A stretch of 64,000 nucleotides of DNA from Bagarius yarrelli (GCA_005784505.1 VCAZ01000247.1:21001-85000); one strand, 5' to 3'; counted from the stretch's first letter, positions 36,710 through 49,419 are shown. Numbers and translations: made by a program. The notes: generated by a model not told the origin, from the letters alone.

Positions 36710-37975
36710 CTTGATAGCTGTAGCGCCCCCTGCAGGATAATAAATAAATACAATACTTGGTCTTGCACCGTGGCTGTAGCGCCCCCTGCAGGACAATAAA
36801 TAAAATACAATATTCGTTCTTCCTCCGTAGCTGTAGCGCACGCTGCAAGACAATAAATAATACAATACTCTTTCTCGCTCCGTAGCTGTAGCATCCCCTG
36901 CAGGAAAATAAATAATAAAATACAATTACTTTTTTTCTTGCCTCATTGCTGTAGCCCCCCCCCCCCTGCAGGACAACAAATAAATACAATACTCGTTCTT
37001 GCGTCGTAGCTGTAGTGCCCTCTGCAGGACAATAAATAAATACAATACTCGTTCTTGCTCCGTAGCTGTAGCGCCCGCTGCAGGACAATAAATAAATACA
37101 ATACTCGTTCTTGCTTAATAGCTGTAGCGCACGCTGTAGGACAATAAATAAATACAATACTCTTTCTAGCTCCGTAGCTGTAGTGCACGCTGCAGAACAA
37201 TAAATAAAAATAATACTCTTTCTCGCTCCGTAGCTGTAGCGCACGCTGCAGGACAATAAGCAAAAACAATATTTGTTTTCGCTTTATAGCTGTAGCACCC
37301 CCTGCAGGACAATAGATAAATAAAATACTCATTCTTGCTTTAAAGCTGTAGTGCCCCCTGCAGGACAATGCATAATAAATACAATACTCGTTCTCGCTCC
37401 GTAGCTGTAGTGCCCCCTGCAGGACAATGCATAATAAATACAATACTCGTTCTCGCTAATACTCCTCCGTAGCTGTAGCGCACGCTGAAGGACAATTAAC
37501 AAAAACATATATTGTTTTCGCTTTATAGATGTAGCACCCCCTGCAGGACAATAGATAAATAAAATACTCGTTCTTGCTTTAAAGCTGTAGTGCCCCCTGC
37601 AGGACAATGCATAATAAATACAATACTCGTTCTCGCTCCGTAGCTGTAGCGCCCCCTGCAGGACAATAAATAAATAAATACAATACTCTTTCTTGCTCTG
37701 TAGCTGTAGTGCCCCCTTGCTGTCCGTGTATCGGGGTCTTTTACTTTTTCTTCTTCTGGAACAATCTGTGGAGCAGCAAAGCAGTGAACGCTGAGAGTCT
37801 GACTGTTAGCTACAGCTAAGAATAAAGCTAATTCTATGACTGACAGTGAAATCTGCAGGACAATGCATACTAAATACAATACTCGTTCTCGCTCCGTAGC
37901 TGTAGCGCCCCCTGCAGGAAAATAAATAAATAAATACAATACTCTTTCTTGCTCTGTAGCTGTAGCGTCCCCTTG
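36710..37975. repeat. ~57 bp minisatellite at the lin7a 3' end
   Basis: About 20 units with core GTAGCGCCCCCTGCAGG followed by an ACAATAAATAAATACAATAC spacer and a CGTTCTTGCTCC segment. Starts of the core are near 36719, 36775, 36832, 36888 and on to 37960. One end is ~45 bp from the lin7a stop codon, so the array forms the apparent 3' UTR. Long minus-strand frames through it are repeat artefacts. Confidence 0.95.
37736..37853. repeat. 118 bp duplicated segment, copy B, inside the minisatellite
   Basis: Second copy of 36213-36330, inserted between 'TTGCTGTCCGTGTATCGGGG' and a resumed array unit (TGCAGGACAAT). The sequence before it recurs at 37973-37992. Confidence 0.95.
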
Positions 37976-38017
37976 CTGTCCGTGTATTGGGGATCCTAAA
38001 GCAATGAAAAGCCTCAC

Positions 38018-41000
38018 CTATGCCGTGTGGTTTTGCTGAGCGTTGAGGTTGTGTTGTTGCTGTTGTTGAAGTAGAAGCTGCTGCTGTTGGCGGCGGCGGG
38101 CCGAGCGGAGCTTCTCGAATCGAGCCTCCATCTCCTCCAGCACTTTGGGTGTGTAGCGAACCACCAGCTTCACACTGCCCTCGGCAGCCTTCAGCAGCTC
38201 CACCGCCTTCTCGTGGTGCTCGCCTTCCACACTCTGAAAACAAAAACACACACGAATAAAATTTTTAGGGTGTATTTTGTTAAATAAATATTGTGCCACT
38301 TGCTGGTTATTAAATAAAATTAATTTATTTAATCAACATTTATTACTTTAATTATTTATTTACCTAATTTCCTTAATTCCTTTTCTAATAAATAAATTAA
38401 ATATTGTATACAGACAACCCTCGACTTTCAATGAAGTTACGTTCCTCATTTGATTATCCAAATAAGTGCGCAATTGGTAAGTGCGAATAAGTGCTCAATT
38501 GGTATGTATCTCGTAATTTACGTGAAATCATAAACATTGAAACTCACCACTCCGTTGACAGACAGAAGCTGATCGCCTCTCTTTAAGCCCCCGTGTCTCT
38601 CGGCCACACCACCTGGGATGATGCGGGAGATGTAGATCGGAGAGTTTTGCTCTTTCCCGCCCATCACGTTGAATCCCAGCCCCTCCTCTGTTTTCGGTAA
38701 TTCCACCACTCGCGGGTGGGAGTGGCCTTCACTCGCTGCAAAAGCTGCCACTGTTGCCTAGTGATGAGATATCAAACAGAGTGGACTTTCATTAAATACA
38801 AAAACCAAACGCCATTAACCTATAATGTGTTCTGATTGGCTAAAGTAGAAAGTATGATGTTGAATCCAAAATCTGAAATGATCTCGTTTGCTAAAAGTTT
38901 TGGCACCCTTTTGGGGTTTTTTTGTCTGGCCAAAAAGCTACAACATAAGAAATATAAGTAATTTTAATTTAATCATGCACAAGTCTAATTTGTTCAAAAA
39001 CACGCTGCTAAGACATTTTATTAAAAATAATATAAAACTACGCCTGATGAATACAGCACACAAATCTAGGATTTTTAAAGTCTTTGGCTGTGTTATGTCT
39101 GTGTAGTGTGTGTAATGAAGTGTGTGATGTGTGTACTATGTACGAATCCCATAACCAGTTGCTCAATTGTATAAAAGAGATAAACAAATGTTGCACTGGT
39201 TAAGGACGTCTACCAAATGCTGTAAATGTAAACATCTTCCTGTTCCTCAGCAGTAAAATAAGTATGCAGAACACAGAGACTTGACCTTGACGGGCTTCAT
39301 GCCTGCCTGGAGGCATCGAGGAGCATATGGTGAACAACGTCCCCAGCGTCAAATATTCTCACAGAGCTGCGTGACTGTTACAGACTTTCACCCAGAACAC
39401 TGTTGCTAACCATGTGAATGCTGTTGGTTTGAAGTGATATCCGCTGATATTCAGCATTCAAATGACATCACCAGAATAGTTTAAACTAACATGACTGAAT
39501 GGATTCCATAAACGCTAGCAAGACATTAGCATATTATATAGAACGACTTATCTATTTTCTACCACTGAGCTACAGTTCCCCGAAATCATCTTCACTGACA
39601 CTGACAGGATGCACATAGCAATCACGCATCTTTTAATAAGACAGACAGGACAGTTAAGTCACCTATCCATCCTCCTCTAACTTAATTTCAAGTTCAATAA
39701 GGCTTTATTGTCATTTCAACCATATATAGCAGGTGCAGTACAGAGTGAAATAAAATAAACAGTTCTCCAGGACACCATAGAGCTACACAAAACAACAAAC
39801 AACAAAGAGCTACTGAACATAACAAACATAAAGTGCATGTATGCAACCTGGTGCAAACAGTGCAGAACAGACAGTGCAATAAACAATACAAACATTACAA
39901 GAGACAGTGCAAAAAGGACAATACAAAACAGAATATAACACTGTACAGAACATTCAAATAGCGCCAACCAGATTATAAAAATGTGCGGGTAAGACAGGAA
40001 TGTGCAAGTAAACAGCAAATTTTTTTATGCAAACAGCGTAAAGCAACTGTGCTTACCAAAAATGTCTTTTTGTGTACCCATCTATTTGTGTTGAGTGTGT
40101 GTGTGTGTAAGTTGGGGACTTTCAGCTCAGCTGAAAAAAAGTTCCTCGATAGTTATAGACTATATTGTCCTGTTAACGCCGTTCTTACCTTCGCTGTAGC
40201 TCGAGCCTGATACTCGGGACAGCCGTTCACTGTTATTGTCTCATGCATGTACTGGTAGACCTGGTGGAAGGAATGGTAAAGAGAGAGACAGCGGATGCAT
40301 TAGTCTTTGTAAGTTTTTTGTTTCATGTTTTGTTTTGTTTTGTTCATGTTATCTTAGCTTTAGCATAGCATAGCAGCATAGCAGCATAGCATAGCATAGC
40401 ATAGCATAGCATAGCATAGCATAGCAGCATAGCAGCATAGCATAGCATAGCATAGCAGCTTTAGCTAGCTAGCGAAGCTAGAATCTGTCATGTTTTGGTT
40501 TTGTTTACTTCCTGTTTTGTCTCCTTGTCTTCCTGTTTTGTGATTCCCCTTGTCTCTGTGTCTTGTTCTCATTGGTTTGTTCTGTCAAGTGTTGTTCACT
40601 GTCTCAGGTGTGTCTTGTTAGGTTCATTAGTTCTTTGTGTATTTATAGCCCCTCTGTCTACCCTGTCTTGGTGGATTATTGTCTACTGTTTGAATGCTTC
40701 TAAGGAGAGTTATTGTTCCTGCTTCCTAATCCCAATCATGGTTCCTGTTCTTTGTTTGTTTAGTTTTGTATATGGTCAAGTTTAGTATTTTGTATATAGT
40801 TCACTTTTGTAAATAAACTGCACGTGGGTTCCAACACTGTCTTGTGTCAGTGGACTACCATTACAGAATAATCCACCAAAATATGAACCCAGCAGTTGAG
40901 CAAATCCTTCACCTCTGTCAGGAAAATTCCTTCATTGAGGATTATGTTAAGGAATTTTGTGGACTTTACTGGTTTTAATGAGGTTGCCCTGAAAGACTTT

Positions 41001-44000
41001 TTCGTTTTGGCCTTAATGATCCTGTTGGTAGTATGACGCCAGGGTCACTGGTAACTGGCAGAATACATAGACTATGCTTTGTAGCTCTGAGGTTGAAGAA
41101 CCCTGCAGCTTCAAGGCGGCGCTGCGCACCTCCAAGGCTAGCTAGTGAAGCTAGCATCTGTCAAGTTTTGGTTTGTTTACTTCCTGTTTTGTCCCCTTGT
41201 CTTCCTGTCTTGTGATTCCCCCTGTCTCTGTGTCTTGTTCTCATTGGTTTGTTCTGTCAAGTGTTGTTCACTGTCTCAGGTGTGTCTTGTTAGGTTCATT
41301 GGTTCTTTGTGTATTTATAGCCCCTCTGTCTACCCTGTCTTGGTGGATTATTGTCTACTGTTCGTATGCTTCTGAGGAGAATTATTGTTCATGCCTCTTG
41401 TTCCTGTTCCCGTTCATGCTTCCTGTTCAAGTTAAGTTTAGTTCACTTCTGTAAATAAACTGCACATGGGTTTCAACGCTGTCTTGCCTCAGTGGACTAC
41501 CGTTAGTCTTCATCTCAGGCCATCTCAGGTTTCTTTACTGAACATTTAAATGGATGGTGAGTTTTGGTGTGTATCCTCTTTCTTTAGGTATCTTTTTGGA
41601 CAGGCCTTAGCCAATCAAAGCGGCTAAATTTCCCAGACCCTCTGGCGTCCGTCTCACACTGACTCAGGGACAAACTGATCTCTGTTTCATTTGCATTTTA
41701 TAATTTCTTTGTGTACAGCTGCTTTGGGGCAATGACTATTGTAAAAAGCCTATACAAATAAAATTAAATTAAATTGAAAGTTGAATTGAAGTTCATTTTA
41801 GATCAGACTGATGGCCAGAACATTATTTATTTGTTTTCATTTTTGGTTGCGTTTATTATTCTGCAGTTATTTAGTGGTAGCTCATTAATAAAGGTGGTAA
41901 GCAACTCCCTGGAATATCGTAAGGGTTATTTCCCAGCACCACCAAGCTGCCACCGTTGGGCCACTGATCAGGGCTCTTAATCCTTGACTGATCATTTAAA
42001 TATAAAAAAATGAATAAATCTGAGTCACCTTTAATAAAAACATCCACCGAGTACTAAAAACAATGAAAGAGTTCTACGTCCTTAAATTTCAACTAAACTG
42101 AGGGTTAAATGTATTTTTAAAAATCATCTTAAATTGCCATTATTATTGTGTATGGAGTTTTTGGCCTGATTTTATTTTGCAACGTTTTGCTAAAAGCTGT
42201 TTTTATGTGTCACTAAGGTACTGTGTCAGAGGAATTAATAACTGTAATGTCACCAGATCTAGGTTTCCTACAGAGCGAGTGAGGACAGAAATAAGGGACA
42301 TTTTACTGTAAAATGAAAGCTGTAAAAAATTTATTCATACATATGTAGTATTTAAAAAATTACTAAAGCAACACTTAAAAATTGTAGTGTGTATTGTAAT
42401 TATTTTTGTTGCTTGTTGTCTAAAAGCGTACACACTAATCTAGACAGCATTTTCCACTTTCGACAGTAAAAACATAAATTAGATCCTTTGAAATAAGTTG
42501 AGTTCTGGTGCCAGATGTGACAGAGCGTGGTGGCATTCAACAATTGCTTTATGCGCAATGAATCCACAGGCACTGAAGAGTGACATACAATATAAATTAT
42601 TTTATAATTTAACTTTGTTCTAAAAGAGGGTGAAAGAGAGAGAGAGAGAGAAAAAGGACTAGAGAAAGGAAAACATGAGAAGGAGAATAAAAGAGAGACG
42701 GGACAGGAAGATAGATGAAAGCTTAGACAGAGAGGATAAGCGTAAAAGAGAAATAATAAACAGATAGAGGCAAAAAAGAAGAGACAGTTTAGATGTGATG
42801 TGGCTGTCATAATGCTTAGCACAATAACACTATTTATTACACACACACACACACACACACACACTGTCTATAATCCGAAAATTAATCACAGATTTAGGCT
42901 TCCTATTGAGTCTTTACACGCTAAACATCTCTCAAGTATAATGGGGATTATAGGCGACACACACAGCCGGTCCAAGAGTAATGGCATGTCATCTCTAACA
43001 TGAACACAGCTGTGGAGAAACCACACACACACACATGAAAAATGAGCCTTGCAATTATCCACTCGCAATTATTGTGTGCACAGAGGCTTAGCATTTGGGC
43101 AGGTAGTTGCTTGGATTCTCGTATTATGGGAGGGCCCTCACAACTGACCATTTAATTAATCAGAAATCTCATTATTAATACAACATAGATCCCTATATCT
43201 GCATCCCCCCCTCTCTTGCGTTTTGCTGGATGTGCAAGCTTTATGCTATTGCATCTGCTGGTGTTTTCAAACTAGCACAGCGCTTACTCGTACATTTGCT
43301 AATTAAAAAAAAAAGAGAACTTATAGGTCTTACAGCCAGAAATGAAAAAAAGAGGAAACATGACAGGGGAAAGTAATAAAGAACAAAAAGTGAGGTATAA
43401 AGTACTGGATGTCAGGTGGGAGGTAAAGGGTTAAAGATGGTGGATGTAAGATGACTGACCTCTCGGATGGCGGTACAGAACTCACTCTGCAGAACCTTCT
43501 TTAGTGACTGCAGCTTATGACCAGGAACATCGCCAGATTCCTGCAGTTTCTCCAACAGCTCGATCGCCCTCGCCACGTCTGCAAGAGAGAGAAAGAGAGA
43601 GAGAGCGAGAGAGAGACAGAATCAGAGAGTGAAAGAGAAAGAGAAAAAGAGAGAGACCAGTGGAGAGAAGTGATTTCCTCTATCAGTAAAAAAGGATACA
43701 CTGAGTCGCACTAAATCAAAGACTACAGACTTTTTAAAGGCAAAGAGACAGACAACTGTATCACTGCACGGTAGACAGATAAACAGACAGACAAATAGAC
43801 GGACGGATAGACAGATAGATAGACATTTAAGACTGAAAGAGAGATAGATGCTCAAATACAGATTTAGAAAGACTAAGACAGACACAGATAGAGATATGGT
43901 AAGTTTGAAAGACAAAGGCTAAAAGACAGATAAAGACGGATATTGTAACCTAACACACACTTAGCATTAAGTTAGAACAGTTTTTGAAACGTATAGTTTA

Positions 44001-47000
44001 GGTCATCTAAGGTAAATGCTCATGCATAAGCAGCTGCTGCACACTAGCTATTATTTTAGCAACAAAATGTGTTTCCTGATATATTCACATATTTGTGTTA
44101 ATGTTTTACACAATTCTGTAACATTTCTATACACAATGTGTTGCTACAATCTGTAGCATGGAAAGTCTTTTCCTAGTGAAACACTAACATATCTAAGGTA
44201 AATGTTAATGTTCCAGTTAATTCTATAAGATCTGCATTGTCTGTTCTAAACTTTTTGCTCAGAAAAACTCCTCAAAAGCTGTGTGCTAGTTAGTTAACAT
44301 CAATCACTAGCCTGTGAAACTGAAACACACACACACACAAACAGATCTTTGTGTGCCTCTCTCTCTTTCTCTAGAAAGCTGGTAAAAACCATCAATAGGT
44401 TTGATTCATGGTGATTGACAGATAAATTGGGGAAGTGGTGGCTCATGGTTAAGGTGTTGGATTACCAACCTGAAGGTTGTGGGTTCGATTCCCAGCTCCA
44501 CCAAGCCACCACCACTGGGCCCCTGAGCAAGGCCCTTAACCCCCAATTGCCCAGCTGTATAACAAGAAATATTGTAAGTCACTCTGGATAAGGGCGTCTG
44601 CCAAATGCTGTAAATTAATTAATTATTCATTTATCGATAATTTTAATGGAGGCTAAATAATATTAGTCTGTAGTATGCAGGTAAAAATGACTGCTGCTGA
44701 CTTTCCTTTACTGTTAACACTTATGTTAAAAAAATATAAAAAATAAAAATAAAACATCCTCCTAGCTGTTACCTGTTTGACCCTTCCCCTTTTTTCCGAT
44801 TAAACCTGTCTTAATGACTTAGTGTTACACTCCTACGGCACAGGATTTATTATAAAAAACCTGTCATGTTCTATAAGGTGTTTAAATCAATTGTTGCCAT
44901 AGAGACGAGAGATGATGAGCGCTTAAGAGTGCGGTAAACTCTCGACGCTGACATCACGAAGCACAACGTTGTTATTATACTGAAAAAAGAAAACACTGGT
45001 GGATCAGTAGGCCAACCTGTCATAATAAAACTGTGAGAAAAAGATAGAGAGAAAAAGAAAAAGGGAGAGAGGAAGAGGGAGAGAGATACGGAGAGAGACA
45101 AACAAAGAGAGAGAGAGAGAGGGAGAGAATTACAGAAAGCGACAGAGGGAGAGAGAGAGAAAGAGGCAGAGAAATACAGAGAGAGATCTGAGATGTTTTT
45201 AACACACCCACCTCTCTTCGTGTGGTTTTTTTAGGGGTCCAAGCACTAAGTTCTACATCTTTTTATAATATCATAAAAACAAAATGTAATATTTACAATT
45301 ACAGCATTTGGCAGATGCCCTTATCCAGAGCGATCTACATTTATCTCTTCTACACAACTGAGCAGTTGAGGGTTAACAGCCCAGCAGTGGTAACTTGGTG
45401 GTGCTGGGAATCGAACCCCAATCTTTCAATTTGCAGTTTATCTCCCAATTCCATTTTTTCCCATCAGGTTAGAAGACTGGATTAAAGCACATTAAATTCA
45501 CAAAGTTTTATTGGAAAATTAGAGTTAATAGGGTGTGGTGTGACCAGTGAAAATGTAATAAGGCAGGCCAGAAAAAAACAGCTACCAATCTACATTTTTT
45601 ATTTGGTAGCTGTATTTTGGTTCTTGGTCTATGATCGCTAAACTGCAAAATAGGATTTCTCTTTAGAGGCGCTATCTGCACAAGAGTGCTTCTGTTATAT
45701 CTATATTTATACCTGTTACTGTATATCGACGTGTCCAGAGTGAGTAAAACACAGTAATAGAACATGAACATTTAAACATGAAAATTTACCAGCAAATACC
45801 AGCACTCGCCTTCATAATTTGTTAGAGTGTTAGTAAAAATAATAATGGTGTCAATGATGGGACAGTATTGATAGTACAGACAGCAAAGTAAGTAATCATG
45901 TAATCACTGTAAAAACTGTTAGGACATTAATAACTAAAAATAGTAATAATGTTGAAGAAAGTAAAGTCACAAATGGTAATGACAGTAATGACAGTAAAAC
46001 AGTAAAGTCAATAATATTTACAGTTATAAGAGTAAAGTCAGTTAAAGTCAGGAAAGATAGTAATGGCGTAATAACAGTGCTTAGTAAAGATCATAACAAT
46101 TATTAATTAATGACAGTAACAACAGGGAAGACAACTAAAGAATAAGACATCAATTCAGTAATAATGGTTCTTACAGTAAAGTAATTACAGTAAAGTCAGT
46201 ATTAACTGTAAATAAACATAGGACAGTCAAGACAGTAATGACAGTAACGGTGGTGTAAAACGGTGACAGTAAAAAAAATGACTCTAAACACAGTTATCCC
46301 TGAAATGACAGCGAAGACAAATAAAGAAATAAGGCATTACCTGTAAAACAGTTATGACAGTGATAAGAGTGATATGAGAGTACAATCACAGTAAAGTCAG
46401 TACTAATAGTAAAGACAGTCAGCCAATAAAGTAAGTAATATCATTATTAACATTAATGTCAATAAAGACAGTGAAGTTGGCAACAGTAATTAGTCATAAT
46501 GGTGGTAATAACAGTAGTAAGTCAATTATATGCACTAAAGGCAGCATGTCTGGACAGTATATTTTTATGGGGTCGCTTTGCCAAGCTGTTTACAGATTCT
46601 CCAAAAGGACAGCAGAAATGTCAAAGCTGCAGTGTCCATAGCTGAGATCGTATTTTGAATGTCTTATATCCACCGCTAAAGCAGAAAGTGATGTATTAAA
46701 ACACAATACATCACTGACCATCTGCACCGCTGAAATCTTTCTTTCCTTAATGAATCTGGCAACACTGACAAATTTCTGCAGCTCTCCAGCCAGCTGAGTC
46801 TCCCAGAGGTTTAAAAAAGCAAGGCTAAATCCACAGAGGGGGTTCTTTTTAAATCCATGCAACACTTACTTCATCAAACTCCCAGCTCAGTGATAATTGG
46901 TCCAGACTGAACGGCAGGCACCACAAACACCATCAATCTGGGTAGAGACCAGTGAGGAACTGAGGGAGTGCTGAATGAGTGACTTTACACTGCGGAACGA

Positions 47001-48262
47001 TTTAAAACACCTACAAACACCACCAGTGTTCATCAAAACACTAAATATACCAGCTTTTTAAAAAAAACACTACAAATTTATTTTAAACACTGGCATTGTA
47101 AAGAAAACACCAGAAATCAACACTGACGAATAAACAATAGACATAAATATTAAACCCAAAACCTTTTCATTAAACACAGTTAAGCACAAACATTGTAAGA
47201 CTGAGCAAGACTAGGGCTCGCAAAATGGCTGTCTTAAAGTTCCGGGGCTACCAAAACATTTTCCCGCTGTGTCCATTAGGTTATCTCAGCAAGAGGAAAA
47301 ATATATAATTCCTATGCTTTTGCATTCTCTTATAAATATAGTTAGGTAATTATGTGTTCTGTAATTTTTGGTCCTTGAAGAGTCAATAGTAATTAGTGGA
47401 GATATTAAAATTGCACCTGCGTTTTACTTTTACTTCCAATCTGCGATCATGCAAACTGTGTGTAAGGAGTGGCGCCACTGATTTTGCATGACATTCATCA
47501 GTAATCTGTTGAGCACCAATTCCTCCTCTATCGTTCAGTCAGTTATTTTGGAGTTACTGAAGGACTACCAGGAATAAACACAAAAAAACCCAAAGCAGCA
47601 CAAACAAAACTTCAATCAGCACATATGATTACGATTATTTATTATTACTTCAGCGGCAGCAGGCGAGTGCGGGTCCTGTGCAAGGTTCTAGCTAGAGGAA
47701 TTGTGAAGACGGCGGTTCCTGGGGGCGGCACATACACATTTCAGTGACGTTTTATTGGACAAGCATGAGAGTAGTGTAGGATGAGTCATCAAAAATAATT
47801 TCTATAAATTAATAAAATATGAAATGTAAGTTTCGTGGTTTGGATTCCGGTTGATGGATTAATAAAGCCTCAGATTTTCACTCAAAGTGGGAAAAACGAC
47901 CATGAATAAAATGTACGCGGGGAAAAATGGAAATATTTCCTATGGAATATTAAGGTTGCACGCTCACTGGGAATGACACCACTATCCCGCGATCGAACAC
48001 ACGCATAATCACACACACACACACAGAGAGAGAAATAAATAAACACCGCGCGCATCCATCAATCACTGATCGTTTTTTTGAAGATTTAAAAAGAAACATC
48101 CATTATATTTCCCATAGATATACAAACAGGCACATCCCACGAGATTCCACATTGAAAATCGTTCCCCAAGCCTGAGCCGGTTCGGTTCGGAGAGACAAAA
48201 AGCGCGATTCGGCTCTGTTACTCACCGCGTTCTAGACTGAGAGAGTGCATTAATGTCGCCAT
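38018..48262 (-). CDS. lin7a: Lin-7 homolog A (L27/PDZ scaffold), complete, five coding exons
   Basis: Adaptor that joins CASK and MPP proteins and targets membrane receptors and channels at synapses and basolateral junctions. Minus-strand coding exons are 48262-48226, 43578-43460, 40260-40189, 38757-38548 and 38233-38018, with GT/AG borders and phases 1, 0, 0, 0; the product is 217 aa. The start is MATLMHSLSLERDVARAI. The L27 domain is roughly residues 10-65. The PDZ domain (~residues 95-176) has the carboxylate-binding loop as EGLGFNVMGG, then IYISRIIPGGVAERHGGLKR. The C-terminal helix (EEMEARFEKLRSARRRQ) ends in a Gln-rich tail and QQNHTA, as in vertebrate LIN7A and unlike LIN7C. The stop is followed at once by a donor-like GTGAGG. 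Introns 1-3 are 1.4-4.6 kb and carry repeats. Position between myf5 and acss3 supports the 'A' assignment. Confidence 0.95.
39690..39960. repeat. Dispersed fish repeat in lin7a intron 3
   Basis: Contains 'GGCTTTATTGTCATTTCAAC' and a run of GTGCAAACAGTGCAGAACAG-type short repeats, of the same general kind as 2594-3100. Confidence 0.55.
40370..40460. repeat. (AGCAT)n-type microsatellite
   Basis: Pure and interrupted AGCAT units with periodic AGCAGCAT variants. Confidence 0.9.
40463..41505 (+). mobile_element. Minimal LTR retrotransposon (LTR - gag scrap - LTR) in lin7a intron 2
   Basis: LTRs of ~0.37-0.40 kb at 40463-40865 and 41137-41505 share 'GTGTGTCTTGTTAGGTTCAT', a TATTTATAG promoter-like box and AAATAAACTGCAC polyadenylation region. 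Right after the first LTR, 40883 starts ATGAACCCAGCAG and a ~31-codon gag-like frame ending in TAA. Only ~270 bp separate the LTRs, so pol is wholly missing. It is inserted in plus orientation, opposite to lin7a. Gag wording and LTR style point to Ty3/gypsy. Confidence 0.75.
41650..41780. repeat. Dispersed fish repeat tail
   Basis: Ends 'AGCTGCTTTGGGGCAATGAC' plus AAATTAAATT; a related inverted copy is at 52262-52330 (TTTTATTTGTATAGCGCTTT). Confidence 0.5.
41870..42000 (+). mobile_element. Degraded tRNA-SINE copy
   Basis: Reads GTGGTAGCTCA..., CCCAGCACCACCAAGCTGCC and GGGCTCTTAA, a decayed version of the SINE at 44435-44620. Confidence 0.5.
42620..45190. repeat. GAGA-rich low-complexity tracts around lin7a exon 2
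   Basis: Purine-rich (GA)n-like tracts at about 42626-42780, 43583-43660 and 45034-45190, which in the lin7a transcript read as CU-rich. The middle one directly abuts the exon 2 acceptor and supplies its polypyrimidine tract. Confidence 0.8.
44435..44620 (+). mobile_element. tRNA-derived SINE in lin7a intron 1
   Basis: Contains an A-box-like TGGTTAAGGTGTTGG, a B-box-like GGTTCGATTCC, a central GGGCCCCTGAGCAAGGCCCT and the tail GATAAGGGCGTCTGCCAAAT. That tail resembles the 3' end used by V-SINE/L2-type elements in fishes. Orientation is opposite to lin7a. Confidence 0.8.
45295..45430 (-). mobile_element. tRNA-SINE copy, reverse orientation
   Basis: Reads GCATTTGGCAGATGCCCTTA then GGTGGTGCTGGGAATCGAAC: the tail and B-box of the same SINE family in reverse, with the middle deleted. 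Confidence 0.7.
45830..46560. repeat. Degenerate ACAGTAAAGTCAGTAAT repeat field in lin7a intron 1
   Basis: Loose tandem of ~16-20 bp units, strongly diverged. Beyond it, a 91-codon minus-strand frame (46865-46590) is unrecognised. Confidence 0.6.
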
Positions 48263-48329
48263 GTCGGAGCTGTAGTGAGGAGTGGGAAGGGAAAAGCTGG
48301 ACTGACTACTAAAAAGCGCCAACTGGAGC

Positions 48330-48955
48330 TCCTGTTGGAGACAGCAACTATCTACTGACTACTGGAAATTAATCATAGTGAAATAACCAATAAACGACTA
48401 CTGGAAAGGTTTTAACTACTGGAAAATTACTGACTGCTGGAAAAACAACTGATTACTGAAAAAGTACTAACTGCTGGAAAATGGCTGAATACTGGAAAAT
48501 TACTAAACACTTACATGCTACTTAAATTACATGCTACTGTAAAAACAACTGACTAATGGAAAATTATTGAGTACTGGAAACACAGCCAACTACTGAAAAA
48601 TTACTAACTACTGGAAACACAGCTATCTACTGGAAGATTACGGACTACTGGAAACACAGCTAACTACTGGAAGATTACGGACTACTGGAAACACAGCTAA
48701 CTACTGGGGAAAACTACTGTACTAACTGAAAATTACTCATACTGGAAAATTATTAACTACTGGAAATACTAGGAAAACACTACTAGCTACTGGAAATGTA
48801 CTCATACTTAGATAAAAATATATCTAATTACTCTAATCCACTTCTGTAATCTAAGGACTACAGAAAATTACTTATAGTGAAAAATAATGCAAAAGGTACT
48901 AATTACTTACTACTTACACAAAAACAACTAACTATAAACTGAAGTAAAAAAAAAA
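48330..48955. repeat. Minisatellite (CTACTGGAAAATTACTGA) upstream of lin7a
   Basis: About 30 degenerate ~17-34 bp units, starting ~70 bp upstream of the lin7a ATG and ending at the retroviral LTR. It must overlap or border the lin7a promoter or 5' UTR. Confidence 0.9.
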
Positions 48956-48959
48956 CTAC

Positions 48960-49419
48960 TGTTGTAAACCTTTTTTCCTTCATCGAAGCAGAGATCAGAA
49001 GACGTTGAGAGATGTTCAAGCAGAAGTTACTCTTTATTGAAAACTGGCTGTGCATCGCTGTAGTCATTCAAGTCTGACTATGTCTCAGCCCAGTGGAGTT
49101 ATCTTTCAAGGGGGAGGAGTACATAGAGGTGAAGACAATCTACACAAAGCATGCAGGAACAGTGTTGTCTAAATGTAAATGTGCTAATCCAATCACATTA
49201 TTTTAGGGACAAATGACAGCTGTACCTTGATCTTAGCATTTACATCCAACCTGCCTGATGGTCACAAAGTGCATAGAGACAAAGGGTTAATGTCTCCGAC
49301 ACCTGGGCTGTCTGACTTGATCTTCTCAGAATGTTATCATCTTTGTCATTAACTTTGTCAGTTTATATATTATTATATTGAAACCTAGATTTAACATTTT
49401 ATAAATATGTAATCCAACA
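48960..49419 (-). mobile_element. Endogenous retrovirus LTR (3' side on minus strand)
   Basis: Begins TGTTGG and ends CAACA on the minus strand (TG...CA). It has a TATATAAAC box near 49365 and an AATAAA signal near 49035. A purine-rich tract lies just upstream (AAAGCGGGAAC). Sequence on the inner side leads into retroviral gene remnants. Confidence 0.75.

Noticed and set aside
36654..38249. Overlapping minus-strand frames of up to 200 codons with a repeated 'LQGALQLRSE' theme
   Set aside because: They follow the ~57 bp repeat unit; no start context, no domain, and they overlap the lin7a stop exon in other frames.
44435..44620. Possible tRNA gene (A and B boxes present)
   Set aside because: The arms do not form a full cloverleaf and the unit continues into a SINE body and tail found elsewhere in the window.
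46590..46865. 91-codon minus-strand frame in lin7a intron 1
   Set aside because: Not recognised as any family; no splice sites consistent with a lin7a exon, and the five known exons already give the full-length protein.
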